NCBI RefSeq assembly: GCF_025567345.1
Contig: NZ_JAOQJS010000007.1
Span: 62,001 to 126,000 of the forward strand
Origin: Coprococcus ammoniilyticus
Lineage (GTDB): Bacteria > Bacillota > Clostridia > Lachnospirales > Lachnospiraceae
DNA: 64,000 bases
Reading direction: 5' to 3'
Shown here: in pieces, positions 42,410 to 52,226 of the stretch
Layout of the letters: the number at the start of each line of letters is the position of its first letter
Position numbering within the stretch: the first letter of the stretch is position 1
The notes under the pieces: generated by a model
The model's input: only the letters and a program-made list of their open reading frames with translations
Database searches by the model: none
What the model was told of the DNA's origin: nothing
Program-made: the position numbers and the translations under genes

Positions 42410-44305
42410 CTAATCTCCTATGCCTCTCCCTGGCTTCCTTTCATTTCTATCTGGAGATATCTTACCTTTCTGATTTGCAAGTTGCTTCTTATGCTTAATA
42501 ACACTATCCAAGTTTCCAGTAACATCCTCACACTGTAAACCACGTTTTTCACAAAATCTTTGCGCAAGAGATTTGTTGTCAAACTGTGCAATACACTTAT
42601 GTCTATCTATCTCTCCACTTGGATGTTGAACATCTGCATATAAGTTATACTTTTCACTATTCTCCTTCTTCTGCATAGAAAAATTAGCGAACTTCCCACC
42701 TCTTTTCTGATCAGGATGCTGCCGTTTCTTTTCATCACTACTCTTAAGCTCTGCTTCCGCATCCTGTTCTATAGACATATCAGCCACCATATTTTTTGAT
42801 GCCGCAGTCTGTTCCATTGCTGCAGCTTTCTCAGCCAGGTATTTTTCTTCTTCTGGAAGAAACGTCTCAAGTGTTCCAGTTCTATCCTTAGTTATTGTAT
42901 TGATATCTATAGTTTTTCCTGCAATTGAAAGCCCCTCCTCATTAAGAATATCAGAAAGTGCATCTTCCCTTTCAGAACCATAGAATTCTACTACAACATT
43001 TACATCTGACTCCTCATGCTCTATCCCTCGTGATCTACTTCCAACCAACACAACATCAACAACTTTTGCGTCTAAGCCAAATGTCTCTATCGCATCTTCG
43101 ATGTGTCCTCTCACCATTGTTTCGATGCTCTCAGAATTTTCTCCATCAAGCTCATGAAATTTATCTCTCGTATTTGCCCGAAATTCTTCAACTATACCAG
43201 ATACTTGTCGTAAATCTTCCTCTGGAACTGATATTTCTCCACTGGCGTCAGGTTCTCCATCTCGCTCATTCTCGCCCGGATTTCGTCCTCCGCTATGCTC
43301 ATGCGTTCCTCTGTCTCCAGCACTGTCTCCGCTGATACATAAGTCATCTTCGCTGCCTCTGTTAAATTGTCCATGTTTACGTTCTTCATTCTCCATGTCT
43401 CCTTTCATTCTTGCATTCTTTATAAAGTCATCATCTAAATTAGCTGCCTCTAAAAGTATCGGTTTTTCTCCTCTTCCTACATCATTATCCCACTTAGAAT
43501 ATCCATCAATCACATCCATCATCTTAAGCTCCTCGTATGCTTGTGCGATGCGATTTCCATCACGCTCATTTGCATACTTATCTATAAGCTTAGGCGACAA
43601 ATATCTTCCAGTATGGATGAATCTGCCCATCATTCTCCCAAGTGCCTTATTTCTATCCAGGTCAACAAAATGAACGTTGATTTTATATCCTGCATCCTTG
43701 GCATATGATATATAGGATTTCACAAGTTTTCCTGCATCACTTCCGACTTTAGGAAGAACAATATTCCGACCTTCACTTAAAGCCTGCTTAAATACCGCCT
43801 GTTCCACAATCTGCGATTCCTTGTGTACCGTATTTGCACCCCATCCTTTGTTAAATTCCGGAAACTGTCGTTTGGCTTCATCGTTATCAATTAGCATGGA
43901 ATGATGCTCATATGAAATTGTATCTACTATGGCTGATGATTTCCCAGAAGCGGGAAGACCGATTACGATATCAAGGCGTCTGCCTCTTTCTACATCATTA
44001 TTATATATTGTATTTCCATGACTGTCAACAAGCGGCTTACCACTCTCATCAAGACTGATGGATCCATAATTCATGAGCGTCTCAAATACATGATTCTGAA
44101 TCGGCTCTCTGTCCTTTAAATTAATAGTTGGTGTTGAATTAGATACACAACTTTCCGCAGCTTTCATCTCAGGCGTTGCATTCACCTCATCAATATCCAC
44201 ATACTCTCCTGCGCTACATTTATCAAGCACATCCTGCATTTCATCACTAACTGGAAGCCCCGTCAGCAACACAATATCCCTATCTTTCTTATCTTCTATT
44301 GCCAT
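42410..44305 (-). CDS. Zeta-toxin-like kinase fused to a nucleotidyltransferase domain
   Basis: 631 residues. Residues ~105-290 are a zeta-toxin-like kinase: Walker A IGLPASGKSS, then DNDEAKRQFPEF and the helical region RMMGRFIHTGRYL. A low-complexity linker follows (~310-355). Residues ~390-490 are an MNT-type nucleotidyltransferase: VVLVGSRSRGIEHEESDVNV, where the usual SDxD is SDVN, so one metal-binding Asp is replaced; a later acidic strand is TIDINT. The C terminus is basic. It follows the giant methylase-helicase. Zeta kinases phosphorylate UDP-sugars; here a self-contained element-maintenance role is inferred. Confidence 0.85.
   Translation of the reverse strand: MAIEDKKDRDIVLLTGLPVSDEMQDVLDKCSAGEYVDIDEVNATPEMKAAESCVSNSTPTINLKDREPIQNHVFETLMNYGSISLDESGKPLVDSHGNTIYNNDVERGRRLDIVIGLPASGKSSAIVDTISYEHHSMLIDNDEAKRQFPEFNKGWGANTVHKESQIVEQAVFKQALSEGRNIVLPKVGSDAGKLVKSYISYAKDAGYKINVHFVDLDRNKALGRMMGRFIHTGRYLSPKLIDKYANERDGNRIAQAYEELKMMDVIDGYSKWDNDVGRGEKPILLEAANLDDDFIKNARMKGDMENEERKHGQFNRGSEDDLCISGDSAGDRGTHEHSGGRNPGENERDGEPDASGEISVPEEDLRQVSGIVEEFRANTRDKFHELDGENSESIETMVRGHIEDAIETFGLDAKVVDVVLVGSRSRGIEHEESDVNVVVEFYGSEREDALSDILNEEGLSIAGKTIDINTITKDRTGTLETFLPEEEKYLAEKAAAMEQTAASKNMVADMSIEQDAEAELKSSDEKKRQHPDQKRGGKFANFSMQKKENSEKYNLYADVQHPSGEIDRHKCIAQFDNKSLAQRFCEKRGLQCEDVTGNLDSVIKHKKQLANQKGKISPDRNERKPGRGIGD
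43192..43389 (-). CDS. Small protein encoded in an alternative frame inside the zeta-fusion linker
   Basis: 65 residues, MKNVNMDNLTEAAKMTYVSA then a helical, acidic body and the end SLTPVEKYQF-like (NLTPVEKYQFQRKIYDKYLV). It reads like a genuine helical protein, whereas the host frame here is a Gly/Asp/Arg-rich linker. AAAGGAGACATGGAGA precedes the ATG. Shift relative to the host gene is +1. Function unknown. Overlapping-gene status needs confirmation. Confidence 0.6.
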   Translation of the reverse strand: MKNVNMDNLTEAAKMTYVSAETVLETEERMSIAEDEIRARMSEMENLTPVEKYQFQRKIYDKYLV

Positions 44306-44324
44306 CTGTACATCCTCCTTTCAA

Positions 44325-47300
44325 TTACAGTTCTTCGCCTTTTTCTCTTGTCTTTGTATGTCCTATTATTCCTGAACGATTAGCTACTTGTTGATGTTTG
44401 TCTGATATTCTATCGAAGATAGATTTTTCACCTTTTTCATGCTTACACCCGCCCTCTTCACACAGCCTCTTCTCAGCCTTTTCCTTTTCAGAGCTGCCTC
44501 TTGCCATGCCATCGTGCACGGGTGCTTCTGGTGTTGATATGGTATCTCCCTCTCTGTCTCTCGGCACTTCCCCATATCCATCTCCTTCGATATCCTCCAC
44601 CTCTTCGGAACCTAAATCCTCCTCTTTCTCGGAATCACCTTTTTCATCCATGTTGAGAAGTGCATTTAACTCATTTAAGCGGTCAAGTTTCTCCGCAAGC
44701 TCCTGTTCCTTCTCAAACGGCTTCTTTACTTCTTCCCTGGCACTTTCAAGCTGTTCCTTGACTGCAGAAAGCTGATCTTCTACCTTGGCGAGTTTTGTTT
44801 CCATACCGGATAAGGCATTTGCAATTCTTGTCATATTACCGACTGCATCTGCTCCAACATCTATGTGGTGACTGATTGCTCCTTTGATATTTAGGTCAAA
44901 GGTTTTCTGGAATGGTTCAAAGGTCACAGCAAGCGAAAATCCCATATAGTCTCCGACCTTAACCGGAGTGGATATGGAATGAACATTCCTGCACATCTCG
45001 ATCAGGGCGGTTCCTGCTTCCTTACGGTCTGTAAACACACGCTTTCCTATCCGTATCTCAAAAGGTTCTTTCTCTTTGCCATCCTCTGCGACTGCCGCCA
45101 CACTTCTTGCCGCAAGCTCTGCTTTTTCGGTTTTGAGTGTCTTTATATCCGCCTTATATCCGGCTATCTTCTCGGAAAGAGCCGCTATCTGTTTCGGGTA
45201 TGTCTGCGTGATGTTGTCCTCCAGTCTGTACCTCTGGCTTGTGTGGTTGGCTTTAAGCAGCTTTAACTTCGATACTTGGATATCTAAGTCCATCTTCTCT
45301 TTTATGTACGGATTTCCTGTACAGAGAGCCTTAACCTCGGCATAGGTAAGTGCCGCTTCATCCACGTCCTCACAGCTCCTGACCGGTGACTTGCTTGTCA
45401 TGATCTGTCCAATGAACTTCTGCTTATTTTCAATTACCTGCCACGAATAACTGTCGAATGTACCTTCCGTTACATAACGGAATATCTTAACCGGCTTTCC
45501 AAGTTCCTTGTACATATTTCCCTGCCTTATGATACGTCCCTCCTGCTGCTCAATATCCGATGGTCTCCATGGCACATCCAGATGGTGAAGTGCAATCAAC
45601 CTGTCCTGCACGTTTGTACCGGCTCCCATCTTTGCTGTTGAACCAAGCAAAAAGCGGACATCGCCGCTTCTAACTTTGGCAAATAAGTCCGCTTTCTTTG
45701 TTTCCGTATTGGCATCATGTATGAATGCTATCTCGTTTTCCGGAACACCCTTCTGCATGAGTTTCTGTTTGATATCATCATAGACATTGAAGTTTCCGTC
45801 ATTCTTCGGTGTGGAAAGGTCACAGAAGATAAGCTGTGCCCCCTTTGTCTCTTTTTCCTCTTCGTATATGGCAAATGCTTTCTCCACACATACACTTGTT
45901 TTTGAATTTTCATCATCCGGCAGCATAGGATTTATTAGTCTCTGGTCAAGTGCCAGTTTCCTTCCGTCATTCGTGATCTTCAGCATGTTATCAACGGTTG
46001 AATCCACACCTCCGTTTCGCACCATCTCTGCACGATCGGCAAGAGAAGCAACCACATCTTTCTGAAACTCTGATGGTTTTAACACAACATTCTCATATAC
46101 CGCTTCCGGCACATCGAGCTTTAACATATCTGGTGTCTTGATATCAGCACTCTCCTTGAACAGACTGATAAGCTCCGGCAGATTAAAGAACTTTGCAAAT
46201 CTCGTCTTGGCCCGGTATCCTGTTCCCTCCGGTGCAAGCTCGATCGCAGTCTGTGTCTCGCCAAACGATGAAGCCCATGCGTCAAACTGTGTCAGTCCCA
46301 TCCGCTCCAAGGTGCCGTACTGAAGGTATCTCATATTCGTGTAAAGCTCCGTCATGGAGTTGGATATCGGTGTACCTGTCGCAAATGTCACGCCCTTGCC
46401 GCCTGTTAATTCATCCATATATCTGCACTTGGCAAACATGTCCGACGATTTCTGTGCATCCGTCTGTGCAATACCGGCTACATTACGCATTTTTGTATAA
46501 AGAAATAAGTTCTTATAGTTATGGCTCTCATCTACGAATAGCCGGTCTACACCTAACTGCTCAAACGTCACTACACTGTCTTTCTTCGATGAATCCATCA
46601 GCTTCTCCAGTTTCACTGTCAGATTCTTCTTTGATTTCTCCATCTCCTTGATCGTATAACGTTCTCCACGCTCTGCCTTTGCCTGGGCAATGGCTTCCGT
46701 GATGGAATCAATCTGTTCCTGGATAGTTGCCGCCTGCCGTTCCTTTGACAGTGGAATCTTCTCGAACTGTGTATGACCGATGATGACTGCATCATAGTCA
46801 CCCGTTGCAATTCTGGAACAGAACTTCTTTCTGTTTGCCGGCTCAAAGTCTTTCTTGCTTGCAACAAGGATATTGGCTCCCGGATATAACTGTAAGAAAT
46901 CAGATCCCCACTGCTCGGTCAGATGGTTCGGCACGACGAAAAGACTTTTTCTGCATAGTCCAAGCCTCTTGCTCTCCATGGCTGCCGCCGCCATCTCCCA
47001 GGTCTTTCCTGCACCTACACAATGTGCAAGGAGCGTATTATCGCCATATAACTGATGTGCTACTGCATTTTTCTGGTGCGGTCTGAGTGTAACCTCCGGT
47101 GACATTCCGGGGAATGTCAGGTGTGCTCCTTCATACTCTCTTGGTCTGATCGAATTAAACAGCTTATTGTATGTCTCAACAAGATCTGCACGACGCTCCG
47201 GTGCAGCAAATATCCAGTCTTTGAACGCTTCCCTTATGGCTTCCTGTTTCTGACTTGCAAGTGTCGTTTCCTGTTTATTTAATACACGCTTTTCCCTACC

Positions 47301-50300
47301 ATCTTCAAGCACGGTATCATACACCCGGCTGTCCTTTAAGTTTAAGGAATCCTCAAGAATCTTGTATGCATTTGCCCGCATGGTTCCATATGTCGAATTA
47401 GCAATCGGATTAGCTCTGTCTGCATTTTTACCCTTTACGTTCCACACACCTGTCACTGCCGAATACTGCACTCCAACAGTCGCACCACCTAATCCATAGC
47501 TTCTTGTCAGATATTCTGGTGTCTTGAATGTTTCCCGCATGAACTGATCTATATACTCCGGCTTTATCCATGTAGCTCCAATACGGACTTCTATCTCTGA
47601 AGCTTCAAGATCTTTCGGCATAACCGCTACAAGTGCCTTTACATTTACCTCATATTCCGGACTTTTCTCTGCCGCCATCTTTGCCACAGACAGTTTTTCT
47701 CTCACATTGCCTGACAGATACTCATCTGCAGTCTGCCATTCCTCACTTAAAGGCTCTTTGAATATAACTCCCACAAGGTCATCCGTTATCTCCGTGTCAC
47801 TCTTTCCTGTAAGTTCCATCATATACGGGATATCTACCTTTGCTTTTTCCGAAAGGGAAACCGCAAGTGCTTCGCTTGCTGTATCAACGCTTGTGACTAC
47901 CTCTGCACGCTTTATGGTGCGCTTCGTGAACATATCTGCTTTTTCTTTGAAATTGCCATCAGAATCAAATTTCTCCAATGAGCATAGCAGACTGTAGCTT
48001 GCGTCCTGGCTAAATACACTCTTGTTCGTTCTGGAATTGATACGACCGAATTTCTTCTCAAAATCATCATAGCAGGCATTCAATTCCTTCATCTTTGCTT
48101 CAATGTCATCATCCCAGGCTTCGTCCATCTGCATGTCGATAAGTGTTCTCGTCACATCTCTGATCGCAACAAGTCCCTTTATGCGCTCCGCTTTACTTTC
48201 CGGAAGCTCCACTGGTTTCATAACTGAATTTTCTCTGTAGTAGACCTCGTTATCAACAACTGTATAGGAGAAGTTCTTCACATTCGGATCTGCAGGTAGC
48301 ACTCTGTCCTCATCTGCCACATCAAACTCATCAAGCTCTCTTGTCACTGCCCCTATCTCACCTTTGATATTTGCAAGTGCTTCATTAAGCTGTTCCTTAA
48401 ATGGTCTGTCCGTGTCTGCTATACATGCACTTTCCATGCCATGCGGACCGGATACCATCTCCATATGTCCGACTATCTGTTCCGGATGTTCCGCAAAATA
48501 ACTGTTTATGCGGATACCTTTTTCATCTTCCGAAGTATGCACCCAGTCCGGCATCTCCTTGACCATCCTGTCACGCTTTTGAAGGAATATGATATCTGAT
48601 GTAACTTCTGTACCGGCATTTGCCTTAAATGCAGTGTTTGGAAGTCTGACCGCACCTAAAAGCTCTGCACGTTCTGCCAGATACTTTCTGACATTCTCAT
48701 TTAACTTATCCATGGTTCCCTTGGATGTAACAAAAGCCACTACACCGCCTGGACGAACTTTATCGAGTGTCTTTGCAAAGAAGTAATCATGTATCAGGAA
48801 GTTGTGTTTATCATAATCTCTGTCTGCCACCTTATACTGACCAAACGGAACATTGCCGACTACCACATCAAAGAAATCCCCTGGAAACTTTGTCTCTTCA
48901 AATCCCTTTATCTGTATATCTGCCTTTGGATATAACTGCTTTGCAATCCGCCCGGTAAGGCTGTCAAGCTCCACTCCATAAAGTCTGCTCTTTGCCATAC
49001 CTTCCGGCAATCTTCCAAAGAAATTTCCGACACCCATTGCCGGCTCTAATACATTTCCCTTTTCAAATCCCATACGAGATAATGTGTCATAAATCCCGTC
49101 TATGATAGCAGGACTCGTATAATGGGCATTAAGTGTGGATTCTCTTGCAGAAGCATATTCCTCTGGTGTAAGAAGATTCTTTAACTCCTGATACTCTGCA
49201 CTCCATCCCGTCTTATTCTCGTCGAAAGCGTCAGCAAGTCCGCCCCATCCGACATAACCGGACAGTATATTCTGCTCCTCCGGTGTGGCAGCACGTTTCT
49301 CATCTTCAAGTGAATGCAGCGTTTTTATCGCCTGCATATTTCGAGTAAACTTCTCTTTTGGCGATCCGTTTCCAAGTGCTTCATCCTCGATATGGAAGTT
49401 CTCTTCCGGGAACTTCTGGACAGTTTGTCCTAAAGTGTCCGGTTTGATATCATCCCATGCAACCGTATTAAGTGGTGCCTGCACAAGCTCCTCATTGTCA
49501 CGAACTTTCTCTATATCTTCATCCGAAAGATATACCAGATCGTTAAATGAAAGATATTGCAGTTCCGTCTCATAAATATCATCCAGGGATTCGTACTGTT
49601 TCTTGTCGATCAGAAGGTCATCCACATACGTGCTTATAGAAAATTCCTTTAGGTTAAGTGTCACCTGTACCGGATGTTCTACGTTCGTTTCTTCATCAAG
49701 GAAATCCGTATAGGCAAGTGATATGTTTGTAAGATCATCAAAATCATCGTCTACACTTCCATATTCATTTTCCAGAAACTCACTGACGATTTCTATCGCA
49801 TCCTCCATCGTCTTTTCAGACGTCTCATATAGTTCTGCCTGTGCCTTGGCAAGCTGTATCTTCTCATACTCTTCCTGCTCCTTTGGAGTAAGGTACTTTC
49901 CCTCGGTAATAAGTTCACCGATTCTCTTTTCTACCACTTTCCATGTAAGGACGACTTTGGCATAAGGATTCATAAGGCTTCCTTTTGTGATGGAAAGTCC
50001 TCTGGCATCGTGATCCTGATTGCTCCGGTCACTGCCGACGATGGCGTGGGAGCTTCCTCCCGTTCCATATTCACATTTCAGAAAGTCAGCAGCTTCCTTA
50101 TGGTCGTGTCCTTCAAGGAAATACTGATGTATCCGGAACTTTCCACCGGCAAACCCGCTTCCTCCGGTAATTACAGAATCTATTTCATCCTGTGTGATAA
50201 AACTTTCTTTCAGTGTTTCCGTATCAAATCTCTGTGGCAGTTCTTTCCTCTTATCACAATAACCAAATACTCTGTCAGACAGTTCCTGAGGTTTTGGATT

Positions 50301-52217
50301 CAGTCTCCACCGGAAACTCTTCTCTCCACGTTCCACTGCCGCTATCTCGTTATCAACCGCCGTCTTTATCTTCTGTGCTTCTTCCGGATTATTAAGTCGT
50401 TCAAATAAAATCTCTGTTGTTTTCTGATAATCAAGTCCATCAATCCCATCTACAACAGACATATCACCAACACTGTCACGGAAGAAAAAATACAGGTTAT
50501 CGGCTACTCCACGCCGCACGGTTTCATCTGCAAGATAGGCTCTGTTTTCATCAAGGAATGTCCCCTGTTCCACCATTCCTGCAATGATCTGCTCACAATC
50601 AGCCCAGCTTTTCTTCATGAAAAAGTCATCACTTGCACTTCGTCCATATCCAAGCTTCATGCCATCCCGGTCAAACCATGCAGATATCTCATGTCCGGCA
50701 ATCTCAAAGCCTTTTCCGCACGTTCCGTATTCTCCAGCAAGGAACTCAGCCATATAAGATGAAGTCCTGTTTTCTCTGTACTTCTCGTAGATACGCTCTC
50801 TGCTGTTACTGTTTCCACCACCTGTACGCAGGATATCCTCTATGTCACTTTCCTTTAACGAAAAAGCAGCCGGAGCGATACTTTTCATACCTGCCTCGGC
50901 TGCTGCTATAGTTCCCATCTGTTCATCCAGATAAAAGAAAATAGAAAACTGCTTATATTCAACTTCTACTACAGACTGTAGACTATCTCCGACAGAACGA
51001 TCTCGTCCGCTCTGTTCGCTATCGAGTTCATCTGGCGAACCCACTCCATCTGATCTCTGCTCTTTAGCTCCTCTGTCACTTCCTCGCTCTCCATCATCTG
51101 ATTTTTCAGTCTCTCGAATCTCTCCTCTGCCTGTTTCTGTACCATCAGACAATGCTCCGTCAGTGTCCCAGACAGGAGTTTCCCGGTGTAAATCCCCTTG
51201 TGATGTTCCTTCAGAAATGTCTCCCGGAGCATTCCGTACTTCGTCAGGCTCTCCTCCGGCTCCTCGTTCGCTTCGATGTTTGGAATCAGATAATCCCCTT
51301 CCTTGCTGTATGTCAGTTCCATAATCTGTACCTCCTTCTTCATCGTATCTATCCAGCGTTTCACTTTCACGCTTTAAAGTATTATATTGTCCTTTATTGC
51401 CATTGGCAAGTGTTTTTTCATCTTTTTCTACAGTACCGGATTCCCGCTCCACTCTACGGGCATTTTCCCGGTCAATATCCTCAACTACCTGACATATTTC
51501 ACGAAGCACCGGCTCACACATACTGCTTGTCGCCTCTCCAAGAACACTTAGACTATCAAGTGTAGAAAACTCACGGATATAGGAAAAATCCAATTCATCC
51601 TTATATGTATCCGTATCAAGACCGCACCTTGCCATGAGCGTATAGGCAATACTGGAAGCCATCGTCTCTTTCAGTCTAAGCGAAAGATTGTATTCATCAA
51701 GTCCGTAAAGCAAGCTATCGTCCTGCACATTCACTAGTTCCTGCATCACATCCGGAGTATAGTCCTCTGCGATATGCTCCGCTATCTGTATCATCCGGCT
51801 CTCAATCAGACGTTTTTCATCTGTCTTACCATATATATCCTCAAGTCGCTTCATGACTGCTTCATGGTGCTGCTCCTTCATCTCCCAAAGATGTGGGAAA
51901 ATACCGATACGCTTCGACTTGTGGACATCTGATATATCAAACACATAACGGAGCTTCTTTTTTCTTGTATCGTCAAGCAGTGCTATACCTTTTGCTCCCT
52001 GATTAACCCAGCAGTGCATCCGGGTATTCCACACCTCAATGGAAGCTACCGCTGTCGCATCCGGTCGCTGTGCATGAATAAGAAGCTGATCCTTGAATCC
52101 GTACCGATAAAGTCTTGCCGCAGTTTCCAAATATTCCGTCCAGGTATCCGCATTTTGCGTAATACGTTCGGCTACGCTACTTGCCATATCTGCAACTTTA
52201 TAATATTTATCTGCCAT
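44325..52217 (-). CDS. Giant methylase-helicase of the conjugative element (2630 aa)
   Basis: Domains in order: an N-terminal ArdC-like region (~1-110); a long linker (~260-390); further repeated modules; an N6-adenine methyltransferase-like domain (LEPAMGVGNFFGRL, catalytic-like NVPFGQY, ~1080-1200); a SNF2/DEAD helicase with Walker A HCVGAGKTWE, box VDESHNYKN, ATGTPISNSM and a C-terminal lobe with QQEGRIIRQGN; and a charged coiled tail. Such proteins are standard cargo of Tn1549-like elements and are thought to protect or process DNA during transfer, but no exact role is established. A ~120-residue gene is overprinted in its linker. Confidence 0.92.
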   Translation of the reverse strand: MADKYYKVADMASSVAERITQNADTWTEYLETAARLYRYGFKDQLLIHAQRPDATAVASIEVWNTRMHCWVNQGAKGIALLDDTRKKKLRYVFDISDVHKSKRIGIFPHLWEMKEQHHEAVMKRLEDIYGKTDEKRLIESRMIQIAEHIAEDYTPDVMQELVNVQDDSLLYGLDEYNLSLRLKETMASSIAYTLMARCGLDTDTYKDELDFSYIREFSTLDSLSVLGEATSSMCEPVLREICQVVEDIDRENARRVERESGTVEKDEKTLANGNKGQYNTLKRESETLDRYDEEGGTDYGTDIQQGRGLSDSKHRSERGAGGEPDEVRNAPGDISEGTSQGDLHRETPVWDTDGALSDGTETGRGEIRETEKSDDGERGSDRGAKEQRSDGVGSPDELDSEQSGRDRSVGDSLQSVVEVEYKQFSIFFYLDEQMGTIAAAEAGMKSIAPAAFSLKESDIEDILRTGGGNSNSRERIYEKYRENRTSSYMAEFLAGEYGTCGKGFEIAGHEISAWFDRDGMKLGYGRSASDDFFMKKSWADCEQIIAGMVEQGTFLDENRAYLADETVRRGVADNLYFFFRDSVGDMSVVDGIDGLDYQKTTEILFERLNNPEEAQKIKTAVDNEIAAVERGEKSFRWRLNPKPQELSDRVFGYCDKRKELPQRFDTETLKESFITQDEIDSVITGGSGFAGGKFRIHQYFLEGHDHKEAADFLKCEYGTGGSSHAIVGSDRSNQDHDARGLSITKGSLMNPYAKVVLTWKVVEKRIGELITEGKYLTPKEQEEYEKIQLAKAQAELYETSEKTMEDAIEIVSEFLENEYGSVDDDFDDLTNISLAYTDFLDEETNVEHPVQVTLNLKEFSISTYVDDLLIDKKQYESLDDIYETELQYLSFNDLVYLSDEDIEKVRDNEELVQAPLNTVAWDDIKPDTLGQTVQKFPEENFHIEDEALGNGSPKEKFTRNMQAIKTLHSLEDEKRAATPEEQNILSGYVGWGGLADAFDENKTGWSAEYQELKNLLTPEEYASARESTLNAHYTSPAIIDGIYDTLSRMGFEKGNVLEPAMGVGNFFGRLPEGMAKSRLYGVELDSLTGRIAKQLYPKADIQIKGFEETKFPGDFFDVVVGNVPFGQYKVADRDYDKHNFLIHDYFFAKTLDKVRPGGVVAFVTSKGTMDKLNENVRKYLAERAELLGAVRLPNTAFKANAGTEVTSDIIFLQKRDRMVKEMPDWVHTSEDEKGIRINSYFAEHPEQIVGHMEMVSGPHGMESACIADTDRPFKEQLNEALANIKGEIGAVTRELDEFDVADEDRVLPADPNVKNFSYTVVDNEVYYRENSVMKPVELPESKAERIKGLVAIRDVTRTLIDMQMDEAWDDDIEAKMKELNACYDDFEKKFGRINSRTNKSVFSQDASYSLLCSLEKFDSDGNFKEKADMFTKRTIKRAEVVTSVDTASEALAVSLSEKAKVDIPYMMELTGKSDTEITDDLVGVIFKEPLSEEWQTADEYLSGNVREKLSVAKMAAEKSPEYEVNVKALVAVMPKDLEASEIEVRIGATWIKPEYIDQFMRETFKTPEYLTRSYGLGGATVGVQYSAVTGVWNVKGKNADRANPIANSTYGTMRANAYKILEDSLNLKDSRVYDTVLEDGREKRVLNKQETTLASQKQEAIREAFKDWIFAAPERRADLVETYNKLFNSIRPREYEGAHLTFPGMSPEVTLRPHQKNAVAHQLYGDNTLLAHCVGAGKTWEMAAAAMESKRLGLCRKSLFVVPNHLTEQWGSDFLQLYPGANILVASKKDFEPANRKKFCSRIATGDYDAVIIGHTQFEKIPLSKERQAATIQEQIDSITEAIAQAKAERGERYTIKEMEKSKKNLTVKLEKLMDSSKKDSVVTFEQLGVDRLFVDESHNYKNLFLYTKMRNVAGIAQTDAQKSSDMFAKCRYMDELTGGKGVTFATGTPISNSMTELYTNMRYLQYGTLERMGLTQFDAWASSFGETQTAIELAPEGTGYRAKTRFAKFFNLPELISLFKESADIKTPDMLKLDVPEAVYENVVLKPSEFQKDVVASLADRAEMVRNGGVDSTVDNMLKITNDGRKLALDQRLINPMLPDDENSKTSVCVEKAFAIYEEEKETKGAQLIFCDLSTPKNDGNFNVYDDIKQKLMQKGVPENEIAFIHDANTETKKADLFAKVRSGDVRFLLGSTAKMGAGTNVQDRLIALHHLDVPWRPSDIEQQEGRIIRQGNMYKELGKPVKIFRYVTEGTFDSYSWQVIENKQKFIGQIMTSKSPVRSCEDVDEAALTYAEVKALCTGNPYIKEKMDLDIQVSKLKLLKANHTSQRYRLEDNITQTYPKQIAALSEKIAGYKADIKTLKTEKAELAARSVAAVAEDGKEKEPFEIRIGKRVFTDRKEAGTALIEMCRNVHSISTPVKVGDYMGFSLAVTFEPFQKTFDLNIKGAISHHIDVGADAVGNMTRIANALSGMETKLAKVEDQLSAVKEQLESAREEVKKPFEKEQELAEKLDRLNELNALLNMDEKGDSEKEEDLGSEEVEDIEGDGYGEVPRDREGDTISTPEAPVHDGMARGSSEKEKAEKRLCEEGGCKHEKGEKSIFDRISDKHQQVANRSGIIGHTKTREKGEEL
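50969..51322 (-). CDS. TnpV-like protein overprinted inside the giant gene
   Basis: 117 residues, MELTYSKEGDYLIPNIEAN, later TKYGMLRETFLKEHHKGIYT, the pattern of TnpV proteins (found in Tn4451-type and other clostridial elements). AAGGAGGT lies 8 nt before the ATG. It is read in the +1 frame relative to the 2630-residue gene, within a region that is low-complexity (Glu/Arg/Gly/Asp) in the host frame. The good ribosome site and family match argue that this frame is the real older one. Confidence 0.75.
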   Translation of the reverse strand: MELTYSKEGDYLIPNIEANEEPEESLTKYGMLRETFLKEHHKGIYTGKLLSGTLTEHCLMVQKQAEERFERLKNQMMESEEVTEELKSRDQMEWVRQMNSIANRADEIVLSEIVYSL

Positions 52218-52226
52218 CTGTACCTC

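Noticed and set aside
44384..44581. 65-residue alternative frame near the end of the giant gene
   Set aside because: Considered as a third overprinted gene, but it lacks a good ribosome site and the protein does not look like a folded domain.
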